Below are positions 33,436 through 44,600 of a stretch of 64,000 nt of DNA, in pieces. Under the pieces are notes generated by a model, which was not told the DNA's origin, did no database searches, and saw only the letters and a list, made by a program, of their open reading frames with translations. Origin of the DNA: Carex sylvatica (taxonomy: Eukaryota > Streptophyta > Magnoliopsida > Poales > Cyperaceae). Where the stretch lies: contig CAXKVR010000015.1 of assembly GCA_964058845.1 (NCBI GenBank), positions 372,001 through 436,000 of the forward strand, read 5' to 3'. Position numbers and translations under genes: made by a program. The number at the start of each line of letters is the position of its first letter. Within the stretch, counting starts at the first letter, position 1.

Positions 33436-33851
33436 CTACACGGACATTTACCTAAATGTCCCTGTACAATTACTCTTTCTACACGGATATTTAACTAAAT
33501 GTCTGTGTAGCTCCCTCTCTCTTTTTTTATGTTTAAATACCTTTCTACACGGACATTTAGTTAAATGTCCGTGTAGAATTGTCTTATTATATTTTTTTTC
33601 TATTTTTTTTTATTTTTTATTTTTTATGGTTAAATACCTTTCTACACGGAAATTTAGTTAAATGTCTGTGTAGAATTATCTTATTATTATTTTTTTTCAA
33701 TTATTCTTTTAAGTTTAAATATCTTTATACACAGACATTTAACTAAATGTCAGCGTAGAATTGTTTTTTTTTTTAATTGTTTTTTAATTGTTTTTTAATG
33801 TTTAAATACCTTTCTACACGGACATTTAGTTATAACTAAATGTCCGTGTAG
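33436..33851. repeat. Array of six hairpins (CTACACGGACATTTA palindromes)
   Basis: There are six palindromes of 31-38 nt, at 33436-33466, 33479-33510, 33545-33576, 33642-33673, 33726-33757 and 33814-33851. The third is perfect, with 15-bp arms (CTACACGGACATTTA) around a 2-nt loop. T-rich spacers with the motif TGTTTAAATACC separate units 2-6. Weaker related half-sites lie at about 33325-33425. The open frames across it are by-products. Confidence 0.9.
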
Positions 33852-33859
33852 AATTGCCT

Positions 33860-34409
33860 TATTATTATTTTTTTCAATTTTTTTTTTTTGTGTGTGTGAC
33901 TAGCCTCCAGTTTTGTTAACCATTTAAAATCAGAATTCCAAAACAGAGAAATATTAAACAGAGGTCTTTTAAATTAAAAATTCTAAAACTATACAACAGT
34001 ATAAATAATTCATGTACGAACACTACATTATACAAAATTATACAAATTCATATTTAGCATTACAAAATTTAAATTGAAACCACCTTGTCCACATACATCT
34101 GACATAGTCGATCTGCTCCTTGGTGTAACACTTTTGCTTTGGTCCATACTACAGTTATAATTTGGTATTAGTTAGTAACAATAAAAGGTAGATGCAAGAC
34201 ACTCGCAAATATCAATTGCTATTAATAAAATGAAAAGTATAAGTAAGCACAATATGAAAACCCTAGAAAATATTAACATATTACAATTCATGTAACATAT
34301 ATAGATATTGCCTTCTGTACATATGCAATCCCATGTGATCCATATAACATATTATTCTCAAGATCCAATACAATGTGTGTATAAAAAATACATCCTTACC
34401 ATTTAGTTT
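33860..34409. other. Spacer between duplication copies
   Basis: AT-rich, with a T-run and a (GT)n near 33884-33898. No gene or repeat recognised. Confidence 0.4.
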
Positions 34410-35698
34410 AGACTTGAGTTCACCAAGAGGCTTGATGAATTTAAGGACACCTTGGTTCTACTCATAATAGATTAGTAAATATTAATTATTCCGTAAGGTA
34501 CTTAAAATGCAAACGATAAGGTCTAGCAAGACACAATTTAGGATCAGCCAATAAATTTATTGTTCGGTTCAATTTAATTAACCGATTCAAAATCCATTCG
34601 TTATTAACTTAATTTTTTTTTTCATTTGTTATATTTTTTCAATTCAATGTTTGATCACTTTCTATTCAAAATGAGCTCAATTTTAAAGCCATTAAATTGA
34701 ATGATAATAATATTGGAGTAGAACTAGGGTCAGTACACATAAGAAACGGTTAATTGTGCCATCTCTCAGAAACATTATAACATATATATATAACAGAAAA
34801 CATTCATTCGCAGAAAATGATAAATTAACACCCACACAAAATATTAAAAATATTGTATTTATATATATACAGATGATTATATATAAACTAATAATTAAGG
34901 TACTTAATATAATTAGTTTAGAAATCCCCCCCAATAAAAGAATTACACCACTTGAGACGTATTTCATGAAATTTGTCGTATGAATAAGACTTTCTCGGTA
35001 AACAACACTATGAATTAAGATTTAGTAGTTAATTTTTAACCAAGTTATATTAGTAAAACTTAATCATGTTTAATTATGAAATACATACCTTCGGAAATTG
35101 ATCAGGTTTGTAGTGTTAGGTCATGCCATGCATGTTCTTCATGACATAAAATCATCACATCTTTACCAACTTATCTAGAGCACTGAAATGTACGCATATA
35201 TATTTTAAGAAAAAATAAAGATTAGTGCTGTAATCATTTCGCTGCCAATCTTTAAAAAAAAAAAAAAAAAAAAAATTGTGTTGTAATGGAATTAATATAT
35301 GCACTCCTCCGGCATCCGAATATACATTTTGTTTGGTAAAAAATATAGCAAGATTGTTAAATAAAATATTAATTAATCAAAATTCATGCTATCAAAACTT
35401 AATCTAAAAATGGAGAGGGCACTGAAATCTTCCGGTGTTAGGAAGGAAATTAAACAACTCAACGCGCTATACACATGGACCCATAAACAAATGAATATAT
35501 TTACAAGCTCAACCTTAGATAATTTATAAGTTTCATTCAAAGATATTGAGAATTGAACGGGGCCAAACAAAGCTGACAAGATGATAAAGTGTAGAATTAG
35601 AATTTTCTTCCTTCTATATCAAAGAATTAGGAAATTAATATAGCTGATTTGAACAGATACGCCTACCGCTTGAATTTAAAAAGGGTTCGGACCGGAGC
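34410..35698. repeat. Direct duplication, copy 2
   Basis: It matches 32190-33311. It has one extra block of about 155 bp (about 35151-35305) that includes a run of about 21 A (35253-35273), absent from copy 1. Substitutions are scattered, so the duplication is not very recent. Confidence 0.9.
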
Positions 35699-36489
35699 TA
35701 GCCTGCCCGAATGCATTTGGACTCGACCCTGTCCAAAGCTTTTCTGCACTGGATCAGGATTAAATTAAGTTTCATCATGATGGTATTAATTAATAGTAAC
35801 ATCAGTAACTTTTCTCTTAGATGTGTCAATGGAAGCCTTTTATCCGTTTATCTGACCCGTACCATATCTAATAAGACAGATACAGGTAAGATTTTTTATT
35901 ATAAATTTATCGATTACGGGTAAAGATTTGTTTCTGTTATCTAAACAGGTAATAAGAATATGGATAAAACCTATTTCGTACATGTTACCCTATCAGGTAA
36001 TTATAAAAAAAATTATATATATTATATATATTAATAAGCATTGAAAAGAGTACTTTAATTGGTTTACTTGCTTTTAGCATGATCATCATTTTTTTCTTTC
36101 AATAAAGTACTATACATGTGTAAAATGAATGTATATGTTTTAATTTTTTATTTAATAAAAAATAAAATAATTATATATTAGTATTACCCATTATTTATCT
36201 GTTACTGTTTCGTTATCTGACAACCATAACTATTAATGGATAAAAGTAAGGTACGGTTAAGATAATTTACGAATAAATGTAGGATATGAGTAAGGATACT
36301 TTGTAATAGGTACGATATATAAATGCTTTCACCCAATTCTTTCCACTCCTACTTTTCTCCGTTAGACAAAAAAAAAAAAAGGAAAGAGTTTTTCTCTTCG
36401 TCTCTCTCACATTGAATCGCTTCAAATTAATCACCTATTTTAAAAAGTCTTTTAAATGCTACCATCATTTATTTAGAGATAACTATCAA
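35699..36489. other. AT-rich region with a decayed MITE
   Basis: About 35820-36340 begins GTGTCAATGGAAGCC and carries TACCC/GGGTA-type words like those in the hAT-like element at 19491-20119. It is probably an old relative. Its ends and target duplication are not clear. Confidence 0.4.
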
Positions 36490-36494
36490 ATATA

Positions 36495-36912
36495 ATGATG
36501 AGGGCTCCAATATTGCCTTATGCCTTTCATACCTCATCATGCATCATATTTTTCATATCTCATCATACCTCATATTTTATATCTTCGTTTTTAATGTTCA
36601 AACTATTGATACGAGCCACTCAACATGATATCCATAATAAAATATACTTAGGGATAAAATTTTATAATATTTTGAATTTTCTTATTATTTTTTAAGATAG
36701 ATACAAAATAATTATTTTTGGACCATTCAAAAACACTGATTTTGTACATATCTTAAAAAATAGTAAAAAAAGTTTCAAAATTTTTAAAATTTCATCCCAA
36801 TAATATTTTAATATGAATATCATGTTGAGCAGTTTGGATTGATAGTTTAAATTTTAAAAACAAAGATATAAAATTTGAGGCATGATGAAATATGAAAAAC
36901 ATGAGGTATTGG
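36495..36912. mobile_element. Fold-back MITE
   Basis: The left end GAGGGCTCCAATATTGCC pairs with the right end GGTATTGGAACCCTCTC, and the arms continue inward (CTCATCATGC / GCATGATGA). The inner sequence resembles the 30463-31343 elements (NNGTTTGGATTGATNGTTT). The 9-bp flanks match weakly. Confidence 0.7.
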
Positions 36913-37748
36913 AACCCTCTCTCTATTATAATAAGATCTCAAATTAAAAAAGAAGAACACTAACAAAACGATATTTTAATTGAAAAATTAACCAAGACTA
37001 CAAGCAAAAAAGCATGAACCTGGTTACTGGATGAACGAGATGAGTAAATATTCAGAAGTGCATCTTTGTTAAGAATGAAATTCTGTAAGATCAAAGAAAT
37101 TAATAAAGAGTGAAAAATCGGATAAAAAGATGTGAACTGAGAAATTAAATTATACACAGTTTCCACGATTGAGAAAAAAATAAAAAATAAAAAATATCTT
37201 TCTTTGTTGCATTCTCAATGAGGGGCATGGGGAAGGGATGGAGGAAAAAAAATTCAATTACCTAGAACCGAATCATTCTACCCCTTATGCATGGGCAGTA
37301 TTTTACCTTTATTCAATTTATCCAATCTTTAAATGAAACATGACATACGTTTTTAATTAATTTTTTTCTAGTAGAAAGCTGTAGCTTGTATCTCTTGAGT
37401 GCAAACCTGAGAACTAACTTTCTTCTTTCTTCCGCCACTTCAAATACTATTTCACCTTCTTTATTTTATTTTTATTTTTTTGTCATCAAAGCCTGTAGAT
37501 ATTTATTAAATAATTCCATAAAAAACCGATTATATTCAGTTTACCAGAATATCAGCAATTACATTTATAGTTTTTGAAAACATCCAAACCCGAACCCAAT
37601 ATCTCCTTACATAAATTCTAAAAATAACCCTCCACTTTACCTTTACCTTGTAAAAATATTAAATAATTAGTCACAAAAATCATGCATGATATTATTACCT
37701 ATGTGCAGATTTATATTACTTATATATATGAAGTCAAACAAGAACTAT
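36913..37748. other. Intergenic, nothing recognised
   Basis: AT-rich, no coding homology. The short open frames have no domain. Confidence 0.4.
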
Positions 37749-37935
37749 CAATAAAAAATTCGAGGATTTGAATGCATGTGAATTCACATTCTTTGATTAA
37801 TTAATTTAATAAAATATAAGATTTCAAATCCTATTAATGGGCAATAAAAAATTCCGAGGATTTAAATACAAGTGAATTCAGATTCTTTGATTAATTAATT
37901 TAATAAAATATAAGATTTCAAATCCTATTAATGGG
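37749..37935. repeat. Tandem duplication of a 93-94 bp unit
   Basis: Units 37749-37841 and 37842-37935 both start CAATAAAAAATTC and end CCTATTAATGGG. They differ at a few bases and one indel. Non-coding. Confidence 0.9.
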
Positions 37936-38527
37936 TGTTGCTTTGAGTGTCAATGACACCCTTTTATCAGTTTATCTTATTTGTACTATATCGATAAGAC
38001 ATGTACATGTAAGTTTTTTTTTGTTAGCTTATCAGATACATATAAAATTAAAGTTTTTTTCGTTAATATTAACATATAAGAATACTAGATAGAAAAGACT
38101 ATTTCTTACCTCTTATTCTATCACTAGTACAGAAACGTGAAGCATACACTGCATATTATACACGTTTGCTAAAAAATCCTACTAAAAAATCACTGTTCCA
38201 AAAATTTTCTCTGAAAATATGATCAAATTGTACATGGTTTTACTGTATAATTCGTGTGATGAAAGAAATACAATTTTTTTCACGTCATCGATCCGTGCCT
38301 TGATGTTATAATGCATTTTTCTCTATTGTTTCTAAGTTATTTCTGAAGCATCTCTCCTCTCAAGTAAATCTAAATATGCGAGCCTGGGATGAGAGATAAA
38401 GCAAGATAAATGATATCTTCACAAAAAAGACGATTTCTAACAAAAAAACTTCCAACAGCAAGAAAACAACGCTCGATTGTCTAATTTCAACAAATGATAA
38501 CTTTTCACAAAGCTTGCGAAAAGATAC

Positions 38528-39215
38528 ACATTGTCCCCGTTGACCTAAACAATAAGAAAATGATAGAGAAGATTGACAGCTTACTCCTCCATGATTTCTT
38601 AGAGCATCACATTCATTTCATGTGATTGCAAGGGATCTTCCAACAACGTTGAATGTGATAAAAGGGACAATTGAGTTATTTTAACAGGAAAATCAAATGG
38701 GATCATAATTTTATTTTCCTTTTCTTATAAGGAATGGTGAAATAAAATACTTCATTTGCATGGCCCTTGAGGAGATATTATTTATACACTGGTGTTAAAT
38801 CTCCATTATTTGATTCCTTTTGTATGCATATGCAAGCTAGCTAGCTGATGTGGCACTGATTAAATAAAGTTTTGCATGCTGTTCGTGTTGAAAATAATGA
38901 TAATAAAATTGTATTAACTTAGTAATGACAAATCATAATTTGACCATCAAAATTCTCGTTGTTCATGCTGACCATGAAGCTACGTACAAATTTTATGAGT
39001 TGTTAATTAAATTGGTTAATGTATACCACATTGCCTACGAATACCATATAATGATATATATGTGCATAGCATACATGCAAGGGCTTTTCTATTGATCATA
39101 AAAGAAGTAATAGCAACCTATAGCTATAGCTGGCCTATAACGTGCACCATGTTCTTCAGCTTTCTAGCTATTAGGTTAATTTTCTGATTCCAAATGTGGT
39201 CAAATTGTGCACAAT
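38528..39215 (-). pseudogene. Zeta-domain gene fragment inside the CACTA element
   Basis: The order and orientation match the gene at 50203-55924. The left part equals the intron 5 start and the last few codons of exon 5 (minus: EIMEE then GTAAGC). The middle equals intron 4. The right part (about 39150-39200, CCATGTTCTTCAGCTTTC) equals exon 4. The body of exon 5, including Walker A, is deleted. It is not translatable as a domain. Confidence 0.82.
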
Positions 39216-39439
39216 TTTACTGTTTACAACCATGTATAAATATGTTCTAACATTCATACACAAAGTAAAGAGCCTCAAAACTTGAGTTGAAGTTTCCGAT
39301 TAAGATTTTTATTACTATTTTTTTTTTAATCCTTTATCATACTTCTTCTTAGACATTATTTATGTAAATGTATAAAGTGTCGGTTTTTTTGTTATATTTT
39401 TTATATATTTTTAGTTAGAATGTTATTCATGTAACTAAT

Positions 39440-39831
39440 GAGTAGAACTAGAGTGTTCTTAAGCTCACCTCCGAAACCCATCAAATCGGTTTCAAATGAC
39501 GAATCCGAACCGTTGGAACCCGCCTACCTTACGAGTGATGCGTCAACATGTGAAAATTTTAAACATTTGAATTGATTTCGTATAAAGTCAGTCGGTCAAA
39601 ATTAGAAGGTTAATAAATTAATTTTAGTGCATTCATTTTTTGAACGTTTTTTGACCGCTTGACTTTATACTAAATTAATCCGAATGTTTAAAATGTTTAC
39701 ATGTAGACACATCACTCGTAAGGTAGGTGGATTTCAATGGTTCGGATTCGCTATTTGAAACTAATTTGATGGATTTTGGAGTTAAGCTCACCAAACACTT
39801 TGGTGAGCTTAAGAGCACCCTAGTTCTACTC
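39440..39831. mobile_element. MULE-type MITE with 9-bp target duplication
   Basis: This 392-bp element starts GAGTAGAACTAGAGTG and ends ACCCTAGTTCTACTC. It is flanked by GTAACTAAT on both sides (39431-39439, 39832-39840). Nine-base duplications are typical of Mutator-like elements. It sits inside the CACTA element, so it came later. Confidence 0.93.
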
Positions 39832-40271
39832 GTAACTAATAATATGTGATGTAATTGTAATTGTTGTTTTATATATTGGTAAATGTAGTGTGGTAGTGTT
39901 TATATTCGAAATTTAGTTTAGTGGTTTTGGTATTTAGACCTACAGTTTAATTTGAATTCAGATCAAGAGTTTGATTTGAATACAAATCTAGGATTTCATG
40001 TGATTTTTTTTTTTTAAATTATTGAATTATACATAGTTTTACTTTAAAAACTGTGTACGATAACTTTGGCGAAAAAATGGCAAAAACTCTTTTTGGATTA
40101 TACACGATTTTTAATTAAAAAAACCTGTGTAGGACTAGTGTTTTTGCACATGGTTTGAAAACCGTGTAAAATTTAGTGACCTATTGTACACGAATCCTGT
40201 ATGCATGGTTCAAAAACCGTGTAGAAGCCTATTTTTTATCGTGGTTAGTAGCATTTTATGTACTAGTGTAT

Positions 40272-41075
40272 ACAGTATTAATTAAAAATAAAAATAAATA
40301 TTATATATGGATAAATATTTTTTATATATGGAGATGATGAATAATATGATATAGTTGAATACATGGTTCATATTTATTTATTTAATGACACTATTATACT
40401 TGTTTATCTGGCTTGTACTGTATTTAATAAAAAGGATAAGGATAAGATTTTTTTTATTTAGCTTATTAGGTATGAATAAGAATAAAGTGACTTTTGTTAA
40501 CATAATGGATATGAGTATATATAAAAATCCTTCCCTGCAACCCGGCCGTTTCGTACACGTTGATATCCCTAGTTGCTTTGTGCCACAATTGTTCTTTCCG
40601 AACACCCCTCTGAATTTTGAATTACGAATTTACCCTTAGTGGTTTGTATTATATTTTGTCGCCTAAATTTATTAGCCATGATGATAAGTGAATGCCATAA
40701 TTACGAGTTTACATCTTTATACTATTTTTTGTTAAATTTGTGAACTTGTTATTTTTAAGAATTATACATTTTTGTATTATTATGTATTCTTCTGATATAA
40801 ACTTTTGCTCCTAGCTAGTTTACACTATTGTTCATTTTAAGGTTCAATCAAAAAAAAAAACTATTACGTTAAATATAAAAACACAATTGAATATGCAAAA
40901 GAATTAATGTAGGAAGATTTATTTATGTGACTTTAAAAGCAATACATCGATGCAGTAAGTAAAGGATATATGTGTATTAAAATTCAAATTAACAAGAGAT
41001 AAGAGATAAGAAAGAACCGCCTTATGTTCAAAGTTCCGAGATAACGAGAGATAAGGAAAGAGTCGACCGCTTTAT
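40272..41075. other. AT-rich intergenic DNA
   Basis: About 40375-40560 resembles the decayed MITEs near 35820 and 37935 (TGACACTATTATACTTG, TAATAAAAAGGATAAGG). The open frame at 40355-40639 has no domain that I recognise. Confidence 0.4.
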
Positions 41076-41240
41076 CACTACTAGAGAAAAATACTAACTG
41101 TCGGTTTAAATTGTAATTTGTAATCAGCTTTCGAACCGACGGTTATAATGCCGATAGGAAATGTATACACATATATCAAAAACCATTCCACCGACAGTGT
41201 TGAGTACCCAATGTCATCGATTCTAAATTACAGACATATG
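41076..41240. mobile_element. CACTA-like terminus in the ABCA2 upstream region
   Basis: It starts CACTACTAGAGAAAAATACT, close to the common plant CACTA end CACTACTAGAAAAA. Short inverted motifs (CCGACGG, CCGACAG) follow as subterminal repeats. I found no opposite end, so this may be a solo fragment. It ends about 430 bp before the ABCA2 start codon. Confidence 0.55.
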
Positions 41241-41548
41241 AGAATAATAGTTGTTTAGTTGCTAAATAAATTGTTTAATAGAGTAACGCCATGGAATGTA
41301 GATAATGAACAGATGGCGTTTGAAAAGTGAATAATATTGTTTCTGGAAAAGCATGTTACATCGGAGGAAAACGTATACACTTCCGTGGAAGTTAAGTATT
41401 TGTGCTATATTTCGAGATTTGTCATTTTCTTGTATCTTTTTTTATTTTTTTAACTGCTGAAAATAGAAAGGCGCGAAGATAAACAAAAAGAGACGACGAA
41501 AAAGGAGGTATTGGTCTGTTGGACTTGTGAGTTGTGACAAATTGGACT

Positions 41549-41573
41549 TATAAAGAAGCAGTGCACTATAAAT
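41549..41573 (+). promoter_or_regulatory. Candidate TATA boxes of the ABCA2-like gene
   Basis: TTATAAAG (about 41549) and CTATAAAT (about 41566) lie 95-115 bp upstream of the ATG at 41666. Either fits a plant core promoter; position is the only support. Confidence 0.45.
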
Positions 41574-41665
41574 CCTACCAAAGCCTCAAACCCATTTTGA
41601 TTGGCTCCAAAACCAAACACCATCTGAGATTGAATTAAATCAAATAAAATAAATAAGATTGATAG

Positions 41666-44600
41666 ATGGAGGTTGGGCGGAGAGGGGTGGGGCTGATGAA
41701 GCAGCAGTACATGGCGCTGGTTCGGAAGAATGCTATCATGATATGGCGGCACAAGCTGTCGGCATCAATCCAACTGCTGTCGCCGCTCTTCTTCATCTTC
41801 CTCATCTTCTGCACTGACAAGGCCGTACGCCAGCGCTTGAGCGCCTCCACTGCCTTCAAAAATGTCCACAACCCAGAGACGTTATCTTCTACTCAACTTG
41901 CCATTCCCCCCTGTGAGGACAAGTTCTACGTCGAAACCCCCTGCTATGACTTCCTCTGGAGCGGAAACTCTTCTTCCCGCATCGCATCCATTGTAGAGGC
42001 CATCATGGCCAACAACCCCGGACGCCCCATTCCCTCCCACAAGGTAATTAACTAATTATTGCTTCCTTCCTACCTCTTCTTTTCTCTTTCTTCTTACAAT
42101 TTACAAATTCAAAAATCGCAATGCTTATCCTAGTCCCAAGTCAGGATTGCACAGCCTCTACTTAACACAGCACTCATTCAAGTAATCAATATTCCATTAG
42201 TTGCTAGGTTATCAACTCATGCACCAATGCCATTCTTCTCTCAAAACTTCTTCCGCTGAATTTTTTTTTTTTATATATACTTTTAATTTTTAGTTCTGGC
42301 TAACAATTTTTCTCTCGGTGCTATAATTTGTGAGAAAAAAGTCAATGGGAACTTTGCAATACAAGGACCCAAGGACAATCTTTTCTCTGGACTTATTTAC
42401 TCTGTTTGACCTGTAGATTTGAATGAAAAAATATTTCTGCTAGATATGTACTTATAGACTTTGATTATACGGAATGGAAACATTCTCCAGGTTATGTCAT
42501 TTGAAACCCAGGATTATGTGGACAAGTGGCTGGTAGACAACCCCTTGCATTGTCCAGGCGCACTGCACTTTTCCGTGAAAAATCCGACGGCTATAAGTTA
42601 CGGCATACAGACAAACTCTACACCAGTAGCAAGGAGAGGCGATTATGAAGACCCCACTATGAAGTTTCAGATCCCTCTTCAAATTGCTGCCGAGAGGGAA
42701 ATTGCAAGGTCTCTTATTGGAGGTAATACTAAGCTAGTGAATCAATCAATTTTAAATTCATGTATCCCCTTTTAGCTTCAATGTATAAACTTCGATGAAT
42801 TCAGGTTTAAGTAGCTGATTTATGTGGCTTTTGATGCCCAAGATGTCAGATCCGAATTTCAGGTGGAATGTGGGACTGAAGGAATACGCGCATCCAGCCA
42901 CTGACACGTTCTCTATAGTGGGACATGCGGGGCCCACGTTCTTCCTGGCAATAGCGATGTTTGGGTTCGTGTTCCAGATAAGCTCACTGGTGGCAGAGAA
43001 GGAGCTGAAGCTGCGGCATGCAATGTCGATAATGGGGCTGTACGAGTCAGCGTACTGGCTCTCTTGGTTCACATGGGAGGCCATGCTCACCGTCATCTCG
43101 GCGCTCCTCACTGTGCTCTTCGGGATGATGTTCCAGTTCAACATCTTCAAGAACAACAGCTTCCCAGTGCTTGTCCTTTTGTTCTTTCTTTTCCAACTTA
43201 ACATGGTAAGTACATGGGTGCTTCCCTTAATAATAAAAAAATCAACCTACATCTGTTGCATGATTATGTTAGTATTTGATATCAACTTAATATATTTAAT
43301 AGTGAAAAAAAGAACATTTTATGATAGAAATTTAATTTCTATTATCAATATTCTCTTACTCTCTTACTTTCTTAAAAATTACAAATGACAATATCTCAAT
43401 TTATAAGCTACATGTTGCCCTTTAGATACCTTAGAACATAAATGTTATTAAACATGACAAAAGTATTAAGTGAATGAAATTAATTGCACATCCCAACATG
43501 ATTCTAGAAAAACTAAACATTTAATCTATCTTGAAAACCCAACATTTACCCAAATATTTGACTAATATTTCCAACAAATCAGTGGTATGGTACTATAACT
43601 AATTGAACGTCGAATTTTCCGTGGGTAATTTTCTGCAGGTTAGCTTCGCTTTCATGATATCAACCTTTATTAGCAAGGCATCGTCTGCCACTACTGTCGG
43701 CTTCTCGATTTTCATAATTGGCTTCTCAACTCAGGTAAGTATACTTTCATAGCTCCTTTTTGTGTACACAAAACAAGACACACCTCTGAATCTAGAATTT
43801 TCTTTGGTTTACCTCATGTTTGCTTATTAACATGTTTTATTGTTATGATTTGTGTAGCTCGTGACATCATTTGGGTTTCCGTATTCGGCAACATATAAGC
43901 AATATTATCGGAATATATGGTCTTTATTCCCTCCCAACTTATTTGCAAAAGCTGTGAATATTCTTGGTGATGCAACATTCAATGCTGAAGATCCAGGTGT
44001 TAGCTGGAGTAGTATTAGCAAATGCACTGACAAAGAAGCCGACTGTGTGATTACCATTGTATATGCACACAAATGCTCAAATTTCCAATCAGATTTGAAT
44101 AAGGACATTTTAAAATGACAAAGATCTTTGCTTGTGTTCTATGCCACACAGGAAAAAATATACAGGTGGCTCATAACAACATTTTTTGTCTGGTTTATGC
44201 TGGCGATTTACTTCGACAATATACTACCAAATGTAAACGGTGTGAGGAAATCGGTTTTCTACTTTTTAAACCCTGGTTACTGGACTGAAAGGGGTAGCAA
44301 GGTGCGAGGTTAGTTCTTTTCCCCTTTATTCTTACTTTTAGTGTGAGGTATCTGAATTAGCTGGATTTAACTACTTTTCTGGCTGACAAAAGTATATAAA
44401 TTGTTTTATTAGAAGGAAGCATCTGCAGCTGCATGGGGTCCACTCAATCAGTAGAAGAGACATCTCCGACTGACGAGGATGTGCTTGCAGAGGAGACAAC
44501 TGTGAAGCATCAAAAGGAAGGTAATGATGTGGACACGAGTGTGGCAGTACAAGTGCGTGGTTTAACGAAAACATATCCCACCACCGTTAACCTCGGCTGC

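Larger units (their letters stand above)
38122..40268. mobile_element. CACTA-type element carrying a host gene fragment
   Basis: The termini are CACTAGTACA (38122) and its inverse TGTACTAGTG (ending 40268), flanked by TAT on both sides (38119-38121, 40269-40271). A 3-bp target duplication and CACTA ends define the En/Spm class. Subterminal regions hold repeated ACACGGTTTT-like motifs, clearest at 40050-40240. It is 2147 bp and has no transposase. Inside lie a piece of the zeta-domain gene (38528-39215) and a MULE MITE (39440-39831). Confidence 0.85.

Noticed and set aside
33419..33661. 80-aa open frame across the hairpins
   Set aside because: Its repeats are the translation of the palindromes.
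33436..33851. The regularly spaced short repeats could be taken for a CRISPR array
   Set aside because: Units are palindromes at uneven spacing with T-rich, low-complexity spacers in a plant nuclear context, with no cas genes.
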